From Rhizobium sp. L43 (GTDB lineage Bacteria > Pseudomonadota > Alphaproteobacteria > Rhizobiales > Rhizobiaceae), in NCBI RefSeq assembly GCF_002531725.1, contig NZ_NWSQ01000006.1:124001-188000 (forward strand): 64,000 nt of DNA. Direction: 5' to 3'. The notes under the pieces were generated by a model. The model saw nothing but the letters and a program-made list of their open reading frames with translations, was not told the origin of the DNA and did not search any database. This document shows, one piece after another, positions 41,469 through 50,496 of this stretch. The position numbers and the translations under genes are program-made. Each line of letters begins with the position of its first letter. The first letter of the stretch is position 1.

Positions 41469-43085
41469 TCAGCTTTCGGCTGATTCATCCTTTCCGCAAG
41501 GGTCGGCGGCGTAAAGCCAGTATTCGTAAAACATCGGCTTACCAACCGTGAACGGATCTTCGCCCTGCCAGGCGCCGATGGTGTAGTCCGCGCAGCCGAC
41601 GGCCTGCGCGCGTCCGTCGGGAAGCTGCATCAGGAAAGAGACTGCCGGAACCTTTGTGGTCAGCTTCAGTCCCTCAGGCAGGCCGAGGACGGGCGAGCGG
41701 AAAGGAACCGGCCCGGGATGTGCGTCCACGCCGATCGCATATCCCGCCTGGCGCAGCGGGTCGGGGAAATATTTGTGGTCGATCAGATCGCCGTCGAAGC
41801 GGATGTCGAGTTCCTGCCAAAGCCTGGTGAAATGCTTGCCTTCGAGCGAGCTTTCATCCTGTCCCTCCTTCGGCACGCTCTGCCAGCCTGCACCAAAGGG
41901 CACGGAATCCTCCGGCGTCGACAGGCCGGCCGCGCCGTAATAGCCGATCGCATTGTTCAGATGGTGAAACTGGCGGAAGCGGTTGCGCTTGCTGATCGGC
42001 CCTCTCAGCATCCATGAATTGTTGAAGACATAGTGCGGGCCGGCGGCTTCGTGCTTTTTGGGAAATTTGAAAAGCTGGCCGAAATTGCGATCGTCGTCAT
42101 CAGGGCCGGGGCGGTGTTGGTTCCAGCCGAGATTGCCGTAGATGTAGAAATAGCCGGATCGGCGCATCTCCAGCGAAAAAGGCATGTAGCAGTCGACGAA
42201 CTTGTTGCCGCGCACGGTCCAATTCCAGGCATAGTCCTCCGCCTCGAGGGCGTTGTCCCGAATGCGGACGAACCAGTTGTTCTCAATGACGATGTTGCGG
42301 CAGAAATCCTCCACCGTGGAATCGGACGCATCGTTGAAGAAATGGATGCCGTTGAAGGCATCGAGAATGACGTTGCCGCGCAGGACGACATAACCGGCGA
42401 TGGTCCAGGCCCTGAAGAAGTCGCCGTCAAAACCGCGCTCGTCCTTTTCGACGTTCACGCGGCTTTGGGTGTCTTCGAGATTGCCGTGGACCTGGCCCCA
42501 GTAGGTTTTTCGCCAGAGCCTACAATCCTCGGGATCGAGCGCGGCATCGACCGCATCGACCTGGCGTATCGTGGCAAGGTCCGCCTCGCCGTGAGACTGC
42601 AGATCCTGTATCCAATCGCAATCTTCAATCAGCAGATGGCGCGTATAGGCTCCGGCTGCGCCGATGGCGATCGTGCTGCCGCGAATATGCAGGCGACGGA
42701 GCGTGATGTGCTGGCAGTTGTCGAGATAGATGGCGGTCGGCCAGCAGCCTTCGAACGTGAGATCCTCAATGACGACCCACTGGCAATTGCGCAGCATCAG
42801 CGCTGCGTTGTCGGCGATGTAATAAATGCCGGGGAAACGGCCATTGGCTTCCTGCACGGCGGAGAGGCGGTTGGCGGTGTCGCGATAGTCTTCATAGCTT
42901 CTGCCGCCGTCGATGACGGCACAGGCGCCGCCAATCACGACCGGCTGCTGTTGGGAGCCGCTGAGCGAGGAGAGCACGAGCGGCGTTGGGTATCGTCCGT
43001 TTTCCAGCGTCAGGGCCGCGCCGGGACGCAGCGATCGGATGTCGTCGTAAATCCGGCCGGGATTGGTATGCAGGCAGCGCGACAT
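41469..43085 (-). CDS. Right-handed parallel beta-helix protein
   Basis: A 538-residue protein with pectate-lyase-like coils: repeated short phrases NCQWVVIEDLTFEG, NCQHITLRRLHIRG, CRNIVIENNWFVRIRDN and YAWNWTVRGNKFVDC. This is the pattern of carbohydrate-active or surface beta-helix proteins. No signal peptide precedes MSRCLHTNPGRIYDDI, so it appears cytoplasmic or exported by another route. The frame is open to 43340, but the ATG at 43085 has GAGGAAACG in front. It is convergent with the binding-protein gene (6 bp between stops). Catalytic residues and substrate cannot be assigned. Confidence 0.78.
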   Translation of the reverse strand: MSRCLHTNPGRIYDDIRSLRPGAALTLENGRYPTPLVLSSLSGSQQQPVVIGGACAVIDGGRSYEDYRDTANRLSAVQEANGRFPGIYYIADNAALMLRNCQWVVIEDLTFEGCWPTAIYLDNCQHITLRRLHIRGSTIAIGAAGAYTRHLLIEDCDWIQDLQSHGEADLATIRQVDAVDAALDPEDCRLWRKTYWGQVHGNLEDTQSRVNVEKDERGFDGDFFRAWTIAGYVVLRGNVILDAFNGIHFFNDASDSTVEDFCRNIVIENNWFVRIRDNALEAEDYAWNWTVRGNKFVDCYMPFSLEMRRSGYFYIYGNLGWNQHRPGPDDDDRNFGQLFKFPKKHEAAGPHYVFNNSWMLRGPISKRNRFRQFHHLNNAIGYYGAAGLSTPEDSVPFGAGWQSVPKEGQDESSLEGKHFTRLWQELDIRFDGDLIDHKYFPDPLRQAGYAIGVDAHPGPVPFRSPVLGLPEGLKLTTKVPAVSFLMQLPDGRAQAVGCADYTIGAWQGEDPFTVGKPMFYEYWLYAADPCGKDESAES

Positions 43086-43382
43086 ATCGTTTCCTCGGAA
43101 GATCGGCGAAATAAAGCTCTGCAGAAATCGAGATACGGGAAAGCAAAACCCTGAATTGATCAAAGTGTAATTGACTTGGGGCCGGGGTTGCAAGGAATTA
43201 AACCACAGGTATTGAGAGCAATGCAGGCTCCGGAGGTCGGCTCGGGGGCTTGGCCAGTTGAAGCCTGCAATTGTCCTCGGCGGCGGCCAACGCCCGTGAA
43301 TGCAGCCGTGTAGGGCCGGCTTTAGCCCGCCACCCGCCAATTACGGCAAAAAAGTGTCCTGTGCTTCTGGATATCTCGCCGA

Positions 43383-43493
43383 TGTCAGCTAAATGACAGC
43401 TTGTTGTGGTCGCTTTGGCTACTTCTTCTCCGTGGAGGCGGAGAGCTGAAGCTTTGGGAGGTATTCCGCTCGTCATTCAGGACATTTGTGTCC
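43383..43493. promoter_or_regulatory. Dyads upstream of tctC, possible regulator sites
   Basis: The 481-bp gap upstream of tctC (43086-43566) has no gene. It contains TGTCA-6-TGACA (43383-43398) and GGACA-4-TGTCC (43480-43493), the latter about 75 bp before the tctC start. Both are dyads with a TGTC/GACA core and may be operators for a carboxylate regulator. Confidence 0.35.
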
Positions 43494-43566
43494 GCTGATC
43501 AGCCATTCCTCCCGATTCCCTGGAGAATAACAGGCGGTTTGCTCAGCCGCCCACGGAGGACACATC

Positions 43567-44511
43567 GTGAAGCATACATTCATCGCAACCCTTCTTGCAG
43601 CTGCTATCGCGCTGCCGGCCTATGCGGCCGACTACACCATCATCGCGCCTGCTGCTCCGGGCGGCGGCTGGGACCAGACGGCCCGTTCGCTGCAGACCGC
43701 ATTGCAGCAGGAGAAAATCTCCGGCAACGTGCAGGTCCAGAACGTTCCAGGCGCCGGCGGCACCATCGGCCTTGCACAGTTCAGCAGCCAGGCTGCCGGC
43801 AATCCGAACTCGCTGATCGTCGGCGGCTATGTCATGGTCGGCGCGATCCTGACCAACAAATCGCCGGTGACGCTCAAGGACGTTACGCCGATCGCCCGCC
43901 TGACCGGCGAATATGAGGCTGTCGTCGTTCCCGCTTCCTCCGAGATCAAGACCATGGCCGATCTGGTTGCGGCGCTGAAGAAGGATCCGGGTTCGGTTTC
44001 CTGGGGCGGCGGTTCGGCCGGCGGTACCGACCACATCACGGTCGGCCTGATCGCCAAAGCCTCCGGCGTCGATCCGACGAAGATCAACTATGTCGCCTTC
44101 TCCGGCGGCGGTGAGGCGCTCGCCGCCATTCTCGGCGGCCAGGTCACAGCAGGCGTCTCGAGCTACAGCGAGTTCGAATCGCAGGTGAAATCCGGCACGC
44201 TCCGTCTTCTCGCCGTATCCAGCGACAAGCGTATCGACGGCGTCGATGCCCCGACGCTGAAGGAAGCCGGCACCGACGTCACCATCCAGAACTGGCGCAT
44301 GGTTGCCGCTGCTCCCGGGTTGTCGGCTGATCAGGTCGCGGCCGTCACCGCCGATTTCGAGAAGCTGCACAACTCCGCCACCTGGCAGGAAACGCTGAAG
44401 ACCAAGGGCTGGGCCGACACCTATCTGTCCGGCGACGCCTTCAAGGCGCAGCTCGAGAAGGACGTCTCCGCCACTGAAGGCATTCTCAAAGATATCGGAC
44501 TTGTTCAATGA
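43567..44511 (+). CDS. tctC: Tripartite tricarboxylate transporter substrate-binding protein
   Basis: A 314-residue periplasmic Bug-family receptor. The signal peptide is [20 protein letters not shown]. The mature protein begins [20 protein letters not shown], the conserved ligand loop, and later has [11 protein letters not shown]. It captures a carboxylate for the TctAB membrane pair. It begins with GTG, preceded by GGAGG. Its end overlaps tctB by 4 bp, making an operon tctC-tctB-tctA. The true ligand cannot be read from sequence, because Bug proteins vary. Confidence 0.93.
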   Translation: MKHTFIATLLAAAIALPAYAADYTIIAPAAPGGGWDQTARSLQTALQQEKISGNVQVQNVPGAGGTIGLAQFSSQAAGNPNSLIVGGYVMVGAILTNKSPVTLKDVTPIARLTGEYEAVVVPASSEIKTMADLVAALKKDPGSVSWGGGSAGGTDHITVGLIAKASGVDPTKINYVAFSGGGEALAAILGGQVTAGVSSYSEFESQVKSGTLRLLAVSSDKRIDGVDAPTLKEAGTDVTIQNWRMVAAAPGLSADQVAAVTADFEKLHNSATWQETLKTKGWADTYLSGDAFKAQLEKDVSATEGILKDIGLVQ

Positions 44512-44999
44512 GCGAGGATAACCCCTCCTCGGCAACCGAGCGCCGCCCTGATTGGGCGGCGTTCATCATTGCCGTTTTCCTCTTCGTCGTCGCCGGCGTG
44601 ATGGCCTGGGATGCCCTGCATCTGAAAACCATTGCGCAGTATGACCGCATCGGTCCGGCGACCGTGCCGCAAGTGGTGGCGTTCGGCCTCTTCTGTCTCG
44701 GGATCTGGACCGCCTTCGAAGCCTGGCGCGGCGATTTTCCGGAACGTGACCGGCAGGAAGTCGCACCCGTCATCTGGATTGTCGCCGGTCTCGCCGGCCA
44801 GATGCTGCTGTTGCGCGTCGCCGGTTTCTCGATTGCGACCGGCATCCTCTTTGCGCTGACGGCACGCGGCTTCGGCAAACGCAAGCTATGGATCTCGCTG
44901 CCGCTTGGCATCGTCTTCAGCTTCGTCGTCTGGGCGATCTTCTCGCAGCTGCTGCAACTGACGCTGCCGGCCGGCCCGCTCGAACATCTGTTCTTCTGA
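44508..44999 (+). CDS. tctB: Tripartite tricarboxylate transporter small membrane subunit
   Basis: A 163-residue protein with four predicted helices: residues 16-36 (AAFIIAVFLFVVAGVMAWDA), about 55-72, 88-110 and 125-150. This is the usual TctB layout. It assists the large TctA permease. It overlaps tctC (ATGA), and an 88-bp gap precedes tctA. Confidence 0.9.
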   Translation: MSEDNPSSATERRPDWAAFIIAVFLFVVAGVMAWDALHLKTIAQYDRIGPATVPQVVAFGLFCLGIWTAFEAWRGDFPERDRQEVAPVIWIVAGLAGQMLLLRVAGFSIATGILFALTARGFGKRKLWISLPLGIVFSFVVWAIFSQLLQLTLPAGPLEHLFF

Positions 45000-45087
45000 C
45001 CGCGCGGACGCGCTGTCAGCTCTTTTGATTTTGCGCGGCGCCTGACCCCGAAATCGGATGGTCGGGAACGCCGCTTGGGACACCAAG

Positions 45088-46605
45088 ATGAGCACATTCG
45101 AATTCCTATGGCAGGGTATCCTGGTTGCGATGCAGCCGATGAACCTGGTTTATGCGCTGGTCGGCGTGACGCTCGGCACCGCCGTCGGCGTGCTTCCCGG
45201 CATCGGCCCGGCACTTACCGTGGCGCTGCTGTTGCCCGTGACCTACAAACTCGATCCCGGCGGCTCGCTGATCATGTTTGCCGGCATCTATTACGGCGGC
45301 ATGTATGGCGGTTCGACGACCTCGATCCTGCTCAACACGCCGGGTGAAAGCGCCTCGATCGTCACCGCGCTCGAGGGCAACAAGATGGCGCGCGCCGGGC
45401 GCGGCGGACCAGCGCTGGCGACAGCGGCGATCGGCTCCTTCGTCGCCGGCCTGATCGCGACGCTCGGGCTTGCCTTCATCGCGCCCTATATCGTCAAGCT
45501 GGCGCTGGTCTTCGGGCCGCGTGAATATTTCGCGCTGATGGTGCTTGCCTTCGTCACCGTCTCCTCAGCCTTCGGCGATTCGGCTTTGAGAGGGCTGACG
45601 TCGTTGTTCATCGGTTTCGCGCTCGCCATGGTCGGTATCGATCAGCAGACCGGGCAGGCGCGGCTTTCCTTCGGCATTCCCGACCTGCTCGACGGTGTCG
45701 AGGTGACGACGCTTGCCGTGGCGATGTTTGCGATCGGCGAGACACTTTATATCGCCGCGCAAGGCAACCGGATCGCCGAGAAGGTCGAGGCGGTCAAGGG
45801 TTCGCTCTGGATGACCGCTGAGGATTGGGCGCGTTCGTGGAAGCCCTGGCTGCGCGGCACGCTGATCGGTTTCCCGATCGGCGCGATGCCGGCGGGCGGC
45901 GCCGAAATCGGCACTTTCCTCTCCTATGCGACCGAAAAGCGGCTGGCGAAGAATCCGGAGGAATTCGGCCATGGCGCAATCGAAGGCGTGGCCGGTCCCG
46001 AGGCGGCGAACAACGCGTCGGCCGCCGGCACGCTGGTGCCGCTTCTGACACTCGGCCTGCCGACGACGGCGACGGCGGCGATCATGCTGGCCGGTTTCCA
46101 GCAATACGGCTTGCAGCCGGGGCCGCTGCTGTTTGCCACCAATCCGCAGCTCGTCTGGGGACTGATCGCCAGCCTGCTCATCGCCAATGCGATGCTGTTG
46201 GTGCTGAACCTGCCGATGATCGGGCTCTGGGTGCGGTTGCTGACCATTCCCAAGCCGTGGCTCTATGCGGGCATCCTGCTGTTTGCGACGCTTGGAACGA
46301 TCGGTGCCAATCCGTCGGTGTTCGAGCTCGGCATGCTGCTCACCTTTGGCTTGCTCGGCTATGTGATGCGGCTCTTCGGCTATCCGATCGCGCCCACCGT
46401 TGTCGGCCTGATCCTCGGTCCGCTTGCCGAGCAGCAGCTGCGCCGAGCGCTGGCGATCAGCCAGGGCGATGTGACGACGCTTGTCATGTCGCCGATCGCG
46501 GCGGGTCTGCTCATCGTTGCGGCGGCGGCCTTCCTCATCCCGCTGATCCTGCGGCTGCGCGGCCGCGGCCAGGTGCTGTCGCAGCTGGCGGCAAACGAAG
46601 ACTAA
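45088..46605 (+). CDS. tctA: Tripartite tricarboxylate transporter large permease
   Basis: A 505-residue inner-membrane protein with about 12 helices. The signature [20 protein letters not shown] lies near residue 35, with a second copy in the C-terminal half ([21 protein letters not shown]), reflecting the internal duplication of the family. [20 protein letters not shown] is also conserved. The start is the ATG at 45088 ([10 protein letters not shown]); ten upstream codons are also open. It transports a di- or tricarboxylate using the ion gradient. Confidence 0.94.
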   Translation: MSTFEFLWQGILVAMQPMNLVYALVGVTLGTAVGVLPGIGPALTVALLLPVTYKLDPGGSLIMFAGIYYGGMYGGSTTSILLNTPGESASIVTALEGNKMARAGRGGPALATAAIGSFVAGLIATLGLAFIAPYIVKLALVFGPREYFALMVLAFVTVSSAFGDSALRGLTSLFIGFALAMVGIDQQTGQARLSFGIPDLLDGVEVTTLAVAMFAIGETLYIAAQGNRIAEKVEAVKGSLWMTAEDWARSWKPWLRGTLIGFPIGAMPAGGAEIGTFLSYATEKRLAKNPEEFGHGAIEGVAGPEAANNASAAGTLVPLLTLGLPTTATAAIMLAGFQQYGLQPGPLLFATNPQLVWGLIASLLIANAMLLVLNLPMIGLWVRLLTIPKPWLYAGILLFATLGTIGANPSVFELGMLLTFGLLGYVMRLFGYPIAPTVVGLILGPLAEQQLRRALAISQGDVTTLVMSPIAAGLLIVAAAAFLIPLILRLRGRGQVLSQLAANED

Positions 46606-46628
46606 AAAGACGACCTTACCCCTGCCTC

Positions 46629-46668
46629 GCGGCCGGCCATGGAGACATGCGCCGGCCTCTTCTTTTTG
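46629..46668 (+). terminator. Rho-independent terminator after tctA
   Basis: A 7-bp perfect stem GGCCGGC/GCCGGCC (46631-46637 and 46651-46657) is followed by TCTTCTTTTT. It lies 25 bp past the tctA stop and closes the tctCBA operon. Confidence 0.8.
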
Positions 46669-46756
46669 CATGGCTGCGGTGATTTTACGTGCATTGTTGC
46701 GGCGCGCTCGGGTGCCCACCTATGGGTGGTCAATCATAGAGTGAGAGAAGAAGACA

Positions 46757-46927
46757 ATGTCCGCTATCCGCAGTTCAATCCACACCGGTTTCCTTGGCCG
46801 CGCATTTGCTGCGCTCGGCGCCGCAAATGCCGTCAGCGCCGCCGTTGAAGCCGGCCGCCGCCCGCGTGCCCGCGACCTTAAGGAACTCGGCATCGACCCG
46901 GCATCTTTCGGTCAGGTCATCCGCTAA
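46757..46927 (+). CDS. DUF1127-type small basic protein
   Basis: A 56-residue protein beginning MSAIRSSIHTGFLGRAFAAL, ending RARDLKELGIDPASFGQVIR. The tail RxLxELGIxxxxF is the DUF1127 (YjiS-like) signature. Alphaproteobacterial members of this class can modulate small-RNA or phosphate-related gene expression, but the exact role of this one is unknown. AGAAGAAG sits just upstream. A terminator follows 31 bases after the stop, so it is a monocistronic short transcript. Confidence 0.8.
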   Translation: MSAIRSSIHTGFLGRAFAALGAANAVSAAVEAGRRPRARDLKELGIDPASFGQVIR

Positions 46928-46958
46928 AATCTTCGATGCATGCATGCATGAATGAATT

Positions 46959-46992
46959 AGCCCGCAACCGGATGGTCGCGGGCTTTATTTTT
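46959..46992 (+). terminator. Rho-independent terminator after DUF1127 gene
   Basis: A 7-bp stem AGCCCGC/GCGGGCT (46959-46965 and 46978-46984) is followed by TTATTTTTC. It ends the transcript of the small DUF1127 gene and lies before the convergent DUF475 gene. Confidence 0.8.
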
Positions 46993-47033
46993 CTGAAGGG
47001 GTGCCGCAGTGCCGAGCACCGCGGCCTGTAACA

Positions 47034-48122
47034 TCAGGCGTGAAGCTCTTCCTGTGCGGCGGCTTGATCTTCTACCCGCTCACGCTTGTTGTGGCGGATG
47101 GACGACCAGAGCGACAGGCCGATCAAGGCCGCGCCGCCGAGGCCGGTGATCACCTCGGGGATGTGCACCAGGGTCTGCGCATACATGATCACCGAGAGGA
47201 TCAGGATGGCGTAGAAGGCGCCATGCTCGAGATAGCGGTATTCCGCAAGCGTTCCCTTTTCCACCAGCATGATCGTCATCGAGCGCACATACATGGCGCC
47301 GATGCCGAGGCCGATGGCGATGACGAAGAGGTTCTGTGTCAGCGCAAAGGCGCCGATGACGCCGTCGAAGGAGAAGCTGGCATCCAGCACCTCCAGATAG
47401 ATGAAGGCGCCGAGACCGCCCTTGGCGGCAGCGCTCATCGTCTTTTGCGAGGCATCGAGCAGTCCGCCGACCACTTCGACCGCGAGGAAGGTGAGCAGGC
47501 CGTAGATGGCGCAATGGACGAACACGGTGGCTTCCTCGCCGCCGATCAGCCAGGAGAAAACCAGCATCAGCGCCAGTACGAAGGCGATTTCGATGCCCTT
47601 GATGGTGGCCGAACGCGCCATCACCCTTTCCAGGCCCGGAAGCCAGTGGATTTCCTTCTTGTGGTCGAAGAAATAGTTGAGGCCGACCATCATCAGGAAG
47701 GTGCCGCCGAAGGCTGCGATCGGCAGATGCGCATCGTTCATGATGCGGGCATATTCGGCCGGCTCGCGGGCGGCAAGCACCAGAGCGTCCCAGGGGCCGA
47801 TCTGTGCCGCGATGGCGACGATCGCCAGCGGGAAGACGATGCGCATGCCGAAGACGGCGATGATGATGCCCCAAGTGAGGAAGCGCTTCTGCCAGACCGG
47901 CGTCATCTCCTTCAGCTTGTTGGCATTGACGATGGCATTGTCGAAGGACAGCGAAATCTCCAGCACCGCAAGCACGGTGCAGATGAAGAAGACGGTTGCC
48001 ATGCCGCCGATCGTGCCTGTGGTCTGCCAACCGAGCACGGCGCCAAGAACGAGGCCGAGGGCAGTGACGATGAAGGCCCAGCGGAAATAGCTGAGCGAGG
48101 ATGGGGTCGCGGGCTGGTTCAT
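47034..48122 (-). CDS. DUF475 / TerC-superfamily integral membrane protein
   Basis: A 362-residue protein with about nine helices. Its two acidic half-motifs are ISLSFDNAIVNANKL (near residue 65) and LDASFSFDGVIGAFAL (near residue 240), the metal-binding pair of the TerC/DUF475 superfamily. Relatives export or balance metals such as Mn(II). I chose the ATG at 48122 (MNQPATPSS); seven upstream codons are open. GAGGTGCGGCC precedes it. A long structured leader and a possible 35-codon leader peptide lie upstream. It is convergent with the DUF1127 gene. Confidence 0.87.
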   Translation of the reverse strand: MNQPATPSSLSYFRWAFIVTALGLVLGAVLGWQTTGTIGGMATVFFICTVLAVLEISLSFDNAIVNANKLKEMTPVWQKRFLTWGIIIAVFGMRIVFPLAIVAIAAQIGPWDALVLAAREPAEYARIMNDAHLPIAAFGGTFLMMVGLNYFFDHKKEIHWLPGLERVMARSATIKGIEIAFVLALMLVFSWLIGGEEATVFVHCAIYGLLTFLAVEVVGGLLDASQKTMSAAAKGGLGAFIYLEVLDASFSFDGVIGAFALTQNLFVIAIGLGIGAMYVRSMTIMLVEKGTLAEYRYLEHGAFYAILILSVIMYAQTLVHIPEVITGLGGAALIGLSLWSSIRHNKRERVEDQAAAQEELHA

Positions 48123-48226
48123 GGCCGCACCTCGCGGCCGCAAATCGTGTTGACGAGGGTGGTTAGATCGGAAAGATGCGGCACGCCGCCACGGGCATGC
48201 GGGTCAGGCATGGTGAGCTTGTTCAT
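48119..48226 (-). CDS. Possible 35-residue leader peptide upstream of DUF475 gene
   Basis: A short frame starting MNKLTMPDPHARGG and ending CGREVRP. Its TGA overlaps the DUF475 ATG (ATGA), which would couple the two. It has a weak ribosome site (GGCGG, about 10 bases upstream) and no family resemblance. It may be chance. Confidence 0.3.
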   Translation of the reverse strand: MNKLTMPDPHARGGVPHLSDLTTLVNTICGREVRP

Positions 48227-48476
48227 CGATGAAAAATCCGCCGGCTAAGCTGCAGGCGGTACCGACATCACGAGAGCGCCGTTAAAAACTCTCGCCAGAG
48301 GGGCCCGGCACCAAAGTTCCCCGTCAGCCGATGTCTGGAAGGCTGCGGGATACGCCCTAGGTAATGAACTTCCCCAGCCAGTCAAGGCCGGCCGCCCTTC
48401 GAGATCAGGTGATTTTTTTGGGAACCATCCCGGTGCCTGCCCGTTTGGCTCTGGTTGAGCTTAAAAAAGGAGGCCG
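48227..48476 (-). promoter_or_regulatory. Structured leader of DUF475 gene, yybP-ykoY-like candidate
   Basis: About 350 bp separate the DUF475 start from the divergent gene at 48477. In the minus-strand reading there is a GGGGA element at about 48376-48371, GACATCG, then CTGGCGAGAG (48300-48290), resembling pieces of the yybP-ykoY Mn(II) aptamer, which often precedes TerC-type genes. CGAGAG can pair with CTCTCG just downstream. A CCGCC/GGCGG stem followed by TTTTT (about 48258-48231) looks like an intrinsic terminator in the leader. The expected P1 pairing is not evident, so this is tentative. Confidence 0.4.
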
Positions 48477-48707
48477 ATGATGCACACTTCGACCCATATT
48501 CCCGACAAACGCACGGAGGCATCCGACCGCATGAAGCGGGCAAAGCCGAACCGCATGCAGAAGGCGCAGGTGCTGCCGCCGCATCATGTCGACCTGACGC
48601 TGACGCCCGGCGTCTATCACGACATTCACGTGCCGGCCCACGTTAGCGGTGCCGATCTTTCCAAGGGTGGTCCCGACATCAAAGGCAATACAGAAACCAA
48701 GAAATGA
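48477..48707 (+). CDS. Small hypothetical protein, 76 residues
   Basis: It begins MMHTSTHIPDKRTEASDRMK and ends GNTETKK. It is hydrophilic, with many Lys, His and Pro and no membrane segment or known domain. A very strong ribosome site (AAAAAAGGAGG) lies directly before the double ATG, which supports real translation. Its stop overlaps a further ATG (ATGA) leading into the next small gene. Function unknown. Confidence 0.65.
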   Translation: MMHTSTHIPDKRTEASDRMKRAKPNRMQKAQVLPPHHVDLTLTPGVYHDIHVPAHVSGADLSKGGPDIKGNTETKK

Positions 48708-48772
48708 CCAGCATTCGGGAAGCCTCTTTGAGGCGCGCCGACGCTCTAGATTCGAAACAGGGTGAGAAACAT

Positions 48773-48952
48773 ATGATGATCAACTTTGTGCCCCGCGAGA
48801 TTTTCATTAGGCACGAAAACGAATGGCAGGCGGTCCGTGAGGCGGCGGACGAGCGCATCAATATCGGCAAACCCCAGAAACCGCTTGCCGCGTCCATCGA
48901 CGGCACGGCAGCGGCTGGAAGAAACGATCCTTCGGTCGCATGCTCCGAATGA
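48773..48952 (+). CDS. Small hypothetical protein, 59 residues
   Basis: It begins MMINFVPREIFIRHENEWQ. The frame is open back to an ATG at 48704 that overlaps the preceding stop, giving 82 residues. I prefer 48773 because AGGGTGAG lies upstream and the preceding 23 codons look less protein-like. No recognised domain. A strong terminator follows 25 bases after the stop. With the 76-residue gene it may form a two-gene unit. Confidence 0.55.
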   Translation: MMINFVPREIFIRHENEWQAVREAADERINIGKPQKPLAASIDGTAAAGRNDPSVACSE

Positions 48953-48977
48953 GCAACAGAGATTAACGCCGATACGG

Positions 48978-49009
48978 ACGCCCGGCACGATGCCGGGCGT
49001 TTCGTTTTT
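48978..49009 (+). terminator. Rho-independent terminator after small-gene pair
   Basis: A perfect 10-bp stem ACGCCCGGCA/TGCCGGGCGT with a 3-base loop is followed by TTCGTTTTT. It lies between the small plus-strand genes and the end of the convergent mgtC-like gene. Confidence 0.88.
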
Positions 49010-49520
49010 ATTGGTCTTTATCCCGATCGATACGCTGTCCGGAATTGTAGCCGAACCGTTGTTCGAGCTTACCGAAGGCGAAGAGCACGCAGATGGCCGC
49101 CAGCGTCGTGAAGAAGGCGATCGGCCAATAACCGAAGCCCATGGCGAGGCCGATCGCGCCGGAAAGCCACATGCCGGCCCCCGTCGTCAGCCCGTGCACC
49201 CGGCCTCTTGCAAAGACGATCATGCCGGCGGCAAGGAAGGCGACGCCGGCGGTTACGGCTTCGATGACGCGCAGCGGATCGATACGCACCTGCTCGTCAT
49301 CGGAAAAACCCGGCATGTGCACGGCCTCGATCGAAATGATGGCGAAGAGGGCCGCGGCAAGACTGATCAGAATATGGGTGCGGAAGCCTGCCGGGCGGTC
49401 GCGGGCCTCACGCTCGAAGCCGATCAGCCCGCCGAAGACGATGGCGCCGAGCAGGCGGGCGAAGATGACGGGATAGTGGATACGCGACGCCGGTATTATG
49501 TCGGCGATGATCAGATCCAT
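49008..49520 (-). CDS. MgtC/SapB-family membrane protein
   Basis: A 170-residue protein with four to five helices. RLLGAIVFGGLIGFEREARDRPAGFRTHIL is the conserved MgtC/SapB N-terminal pattern; the later AVTAGVAFLAAGMI and LTTGAGMWLSGAIGLAMG follow the family. MgtC proteins affect Mg(II) adaptation and inhibit the F-ATPase in some pathogens. In rhizobia the role is undefined. It is shorter than MgtC proper, lacking the C-terminal soluble domain, so the SapB subfamily fits better. Confidence 0.85.
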   Translation of the reverse strand: MDLIIADIIPASRIHYPVIFARLLGAIVFGGLIGFEREARDRPAGFRTHILISLAAALFAIISIEAVHMPGFSDDEQVRIDPLRVIEAVTAGVAFLAAGMIVFARGRVHGLTTGAGMWLSGAIGLAMGFGYWPIAFFTTLAAICVLFAFGKLEQRFGYNSGQRIDRDKDQ

Positions 49521-49763
49521 GGATTTCTCCCCAGAACATACGGAATTTTTCGCTGGCTAACGTATGGGCGCGGAATTTGTTCAGCTTTTTTCACTCAAAG
49601 ACGTCGGTCGTCGCTCTCCCGCGGCGCGCGTCTTTTTTCGACGCAGGCCGGCGATCGCATGCCGTCGAACCAAAGATCGGGGATCAGGCATCATCCTGTT
49701 GCGGCGCCAACCTTTCAGAAAGGATTGGGCGGCGATAATTGCGGCCTCACGGGAATCGGACAG

Positions 49764-50486
49764 ATGGCCAAGACAGCGACACGCGGCCGCCGCAAGGCGC
49801 CGGCGAGAGGAAAGAGCAAAGCGCGCAGCAGCGGCGGCGGATTATTGCCCTGGGCGGTGATCGGCATTGCAGCAATCGGCGGCATCTTTGCCCACGACAA
49901 CTGGAAGAAGATCCAGCCGATGCTTGCAAGGCAATCGGCGCCGGTCATGCGGGAAACGGCGGAGCCGAAACCTCCCGTCAGGAAGGATGTGCCGCCGAAG
50001 CAGGTGGCGCTGGCCACACCCACGCCGAAAACCGCACCGCCGGCGCCACAGTCGCAGCTGCTGCCACCGGCGACGATCCCGACGCCGACCATCCAGTCGG
50101 TCAAGGCGGTGGCTCCGGCCCCTGCCGGCGTTGCGGAAACCGGGACGGTCGCCTTCGGCTATTGCGGGCAGGGCGCCCATATCAATTGCGTCGGCGACGG
50201 CGGCGTCTTCTGGTACAAGGGCGAGAAGATCGTCATCGCCGACATGGCAAGCCCTGTCGTCGACCAGGCGCGCTGTGACGGCGAGCGCCGGGTGGCCTTT
50301 GCCGCCAAGTCGCGTCTGCTCGGGCTCCTGAACGCCGGCCCCTTCACCATGAATGCGGCGGGCAAGACCGATCCCTCGGGCGCACCGCGCGTCGTCTCGC
50401 GTGACGGGCGCTCTTTCGGCGCGCAGCTGATCAATGAGGGGCTGGCACGCAAGCCGGGGGCTGCCGGCGGCGCCTGGTGCGCCTGA
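49764..50486 (+). CDS. Membrane-anchored staphylococcal-nuclease-like protein
   Basis: A 240-residue protein. A very basic N-terminus (MAKTATRGRRKAPARGKSK) precedes one helix at about 28-45. A proline-rich linker follows, and then a domain with HINCVGDGGVFWYKGEKIVIAD, then CDGERRVAFAAKSRLLGLL, resembling the thermonuclease (SNase) fold. The SNase catalytic Arg-Glu-Arg set is not all evident, so enzymatic activity is uncertain. The frame extends far upstream, but ATG 49764 is the first start that leads into the positive-inside anchor. It is convergent with the next gene, 10 bp apart. Confidence 0.65.
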   Translation: MAKTATRGRRKAPARGKSKARSSGGGLLPWAVIGIAAIGGIFAHDNWKKIQPMLARQSAPVMRETAEPKPPVRKDVPPKQVALATPTPKTAPPAPQSQLLPPATIPTPTIQSVKAVAPAPAGVAETGTVAFGYCGQGAHINCVGDGGVFWYKGEKIVIADMASPVVDQARCDGERRVAFAAKSRLLGLLNAGPFTMNAAGKTDPSGAPRVVSRDGRSFGAQLINEGLARKPGAAGGAWCA

Positions 50487-50496
50487 GGGACGGTGG

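Noticed and set aside
48786..49763. Plus-strand frame continuing upstream of the nuclease-like gene
   Set aside because: It runs antisense to the mgtC-like gene and through an intergenic region; the ATG at 49764 explains the protein fully.
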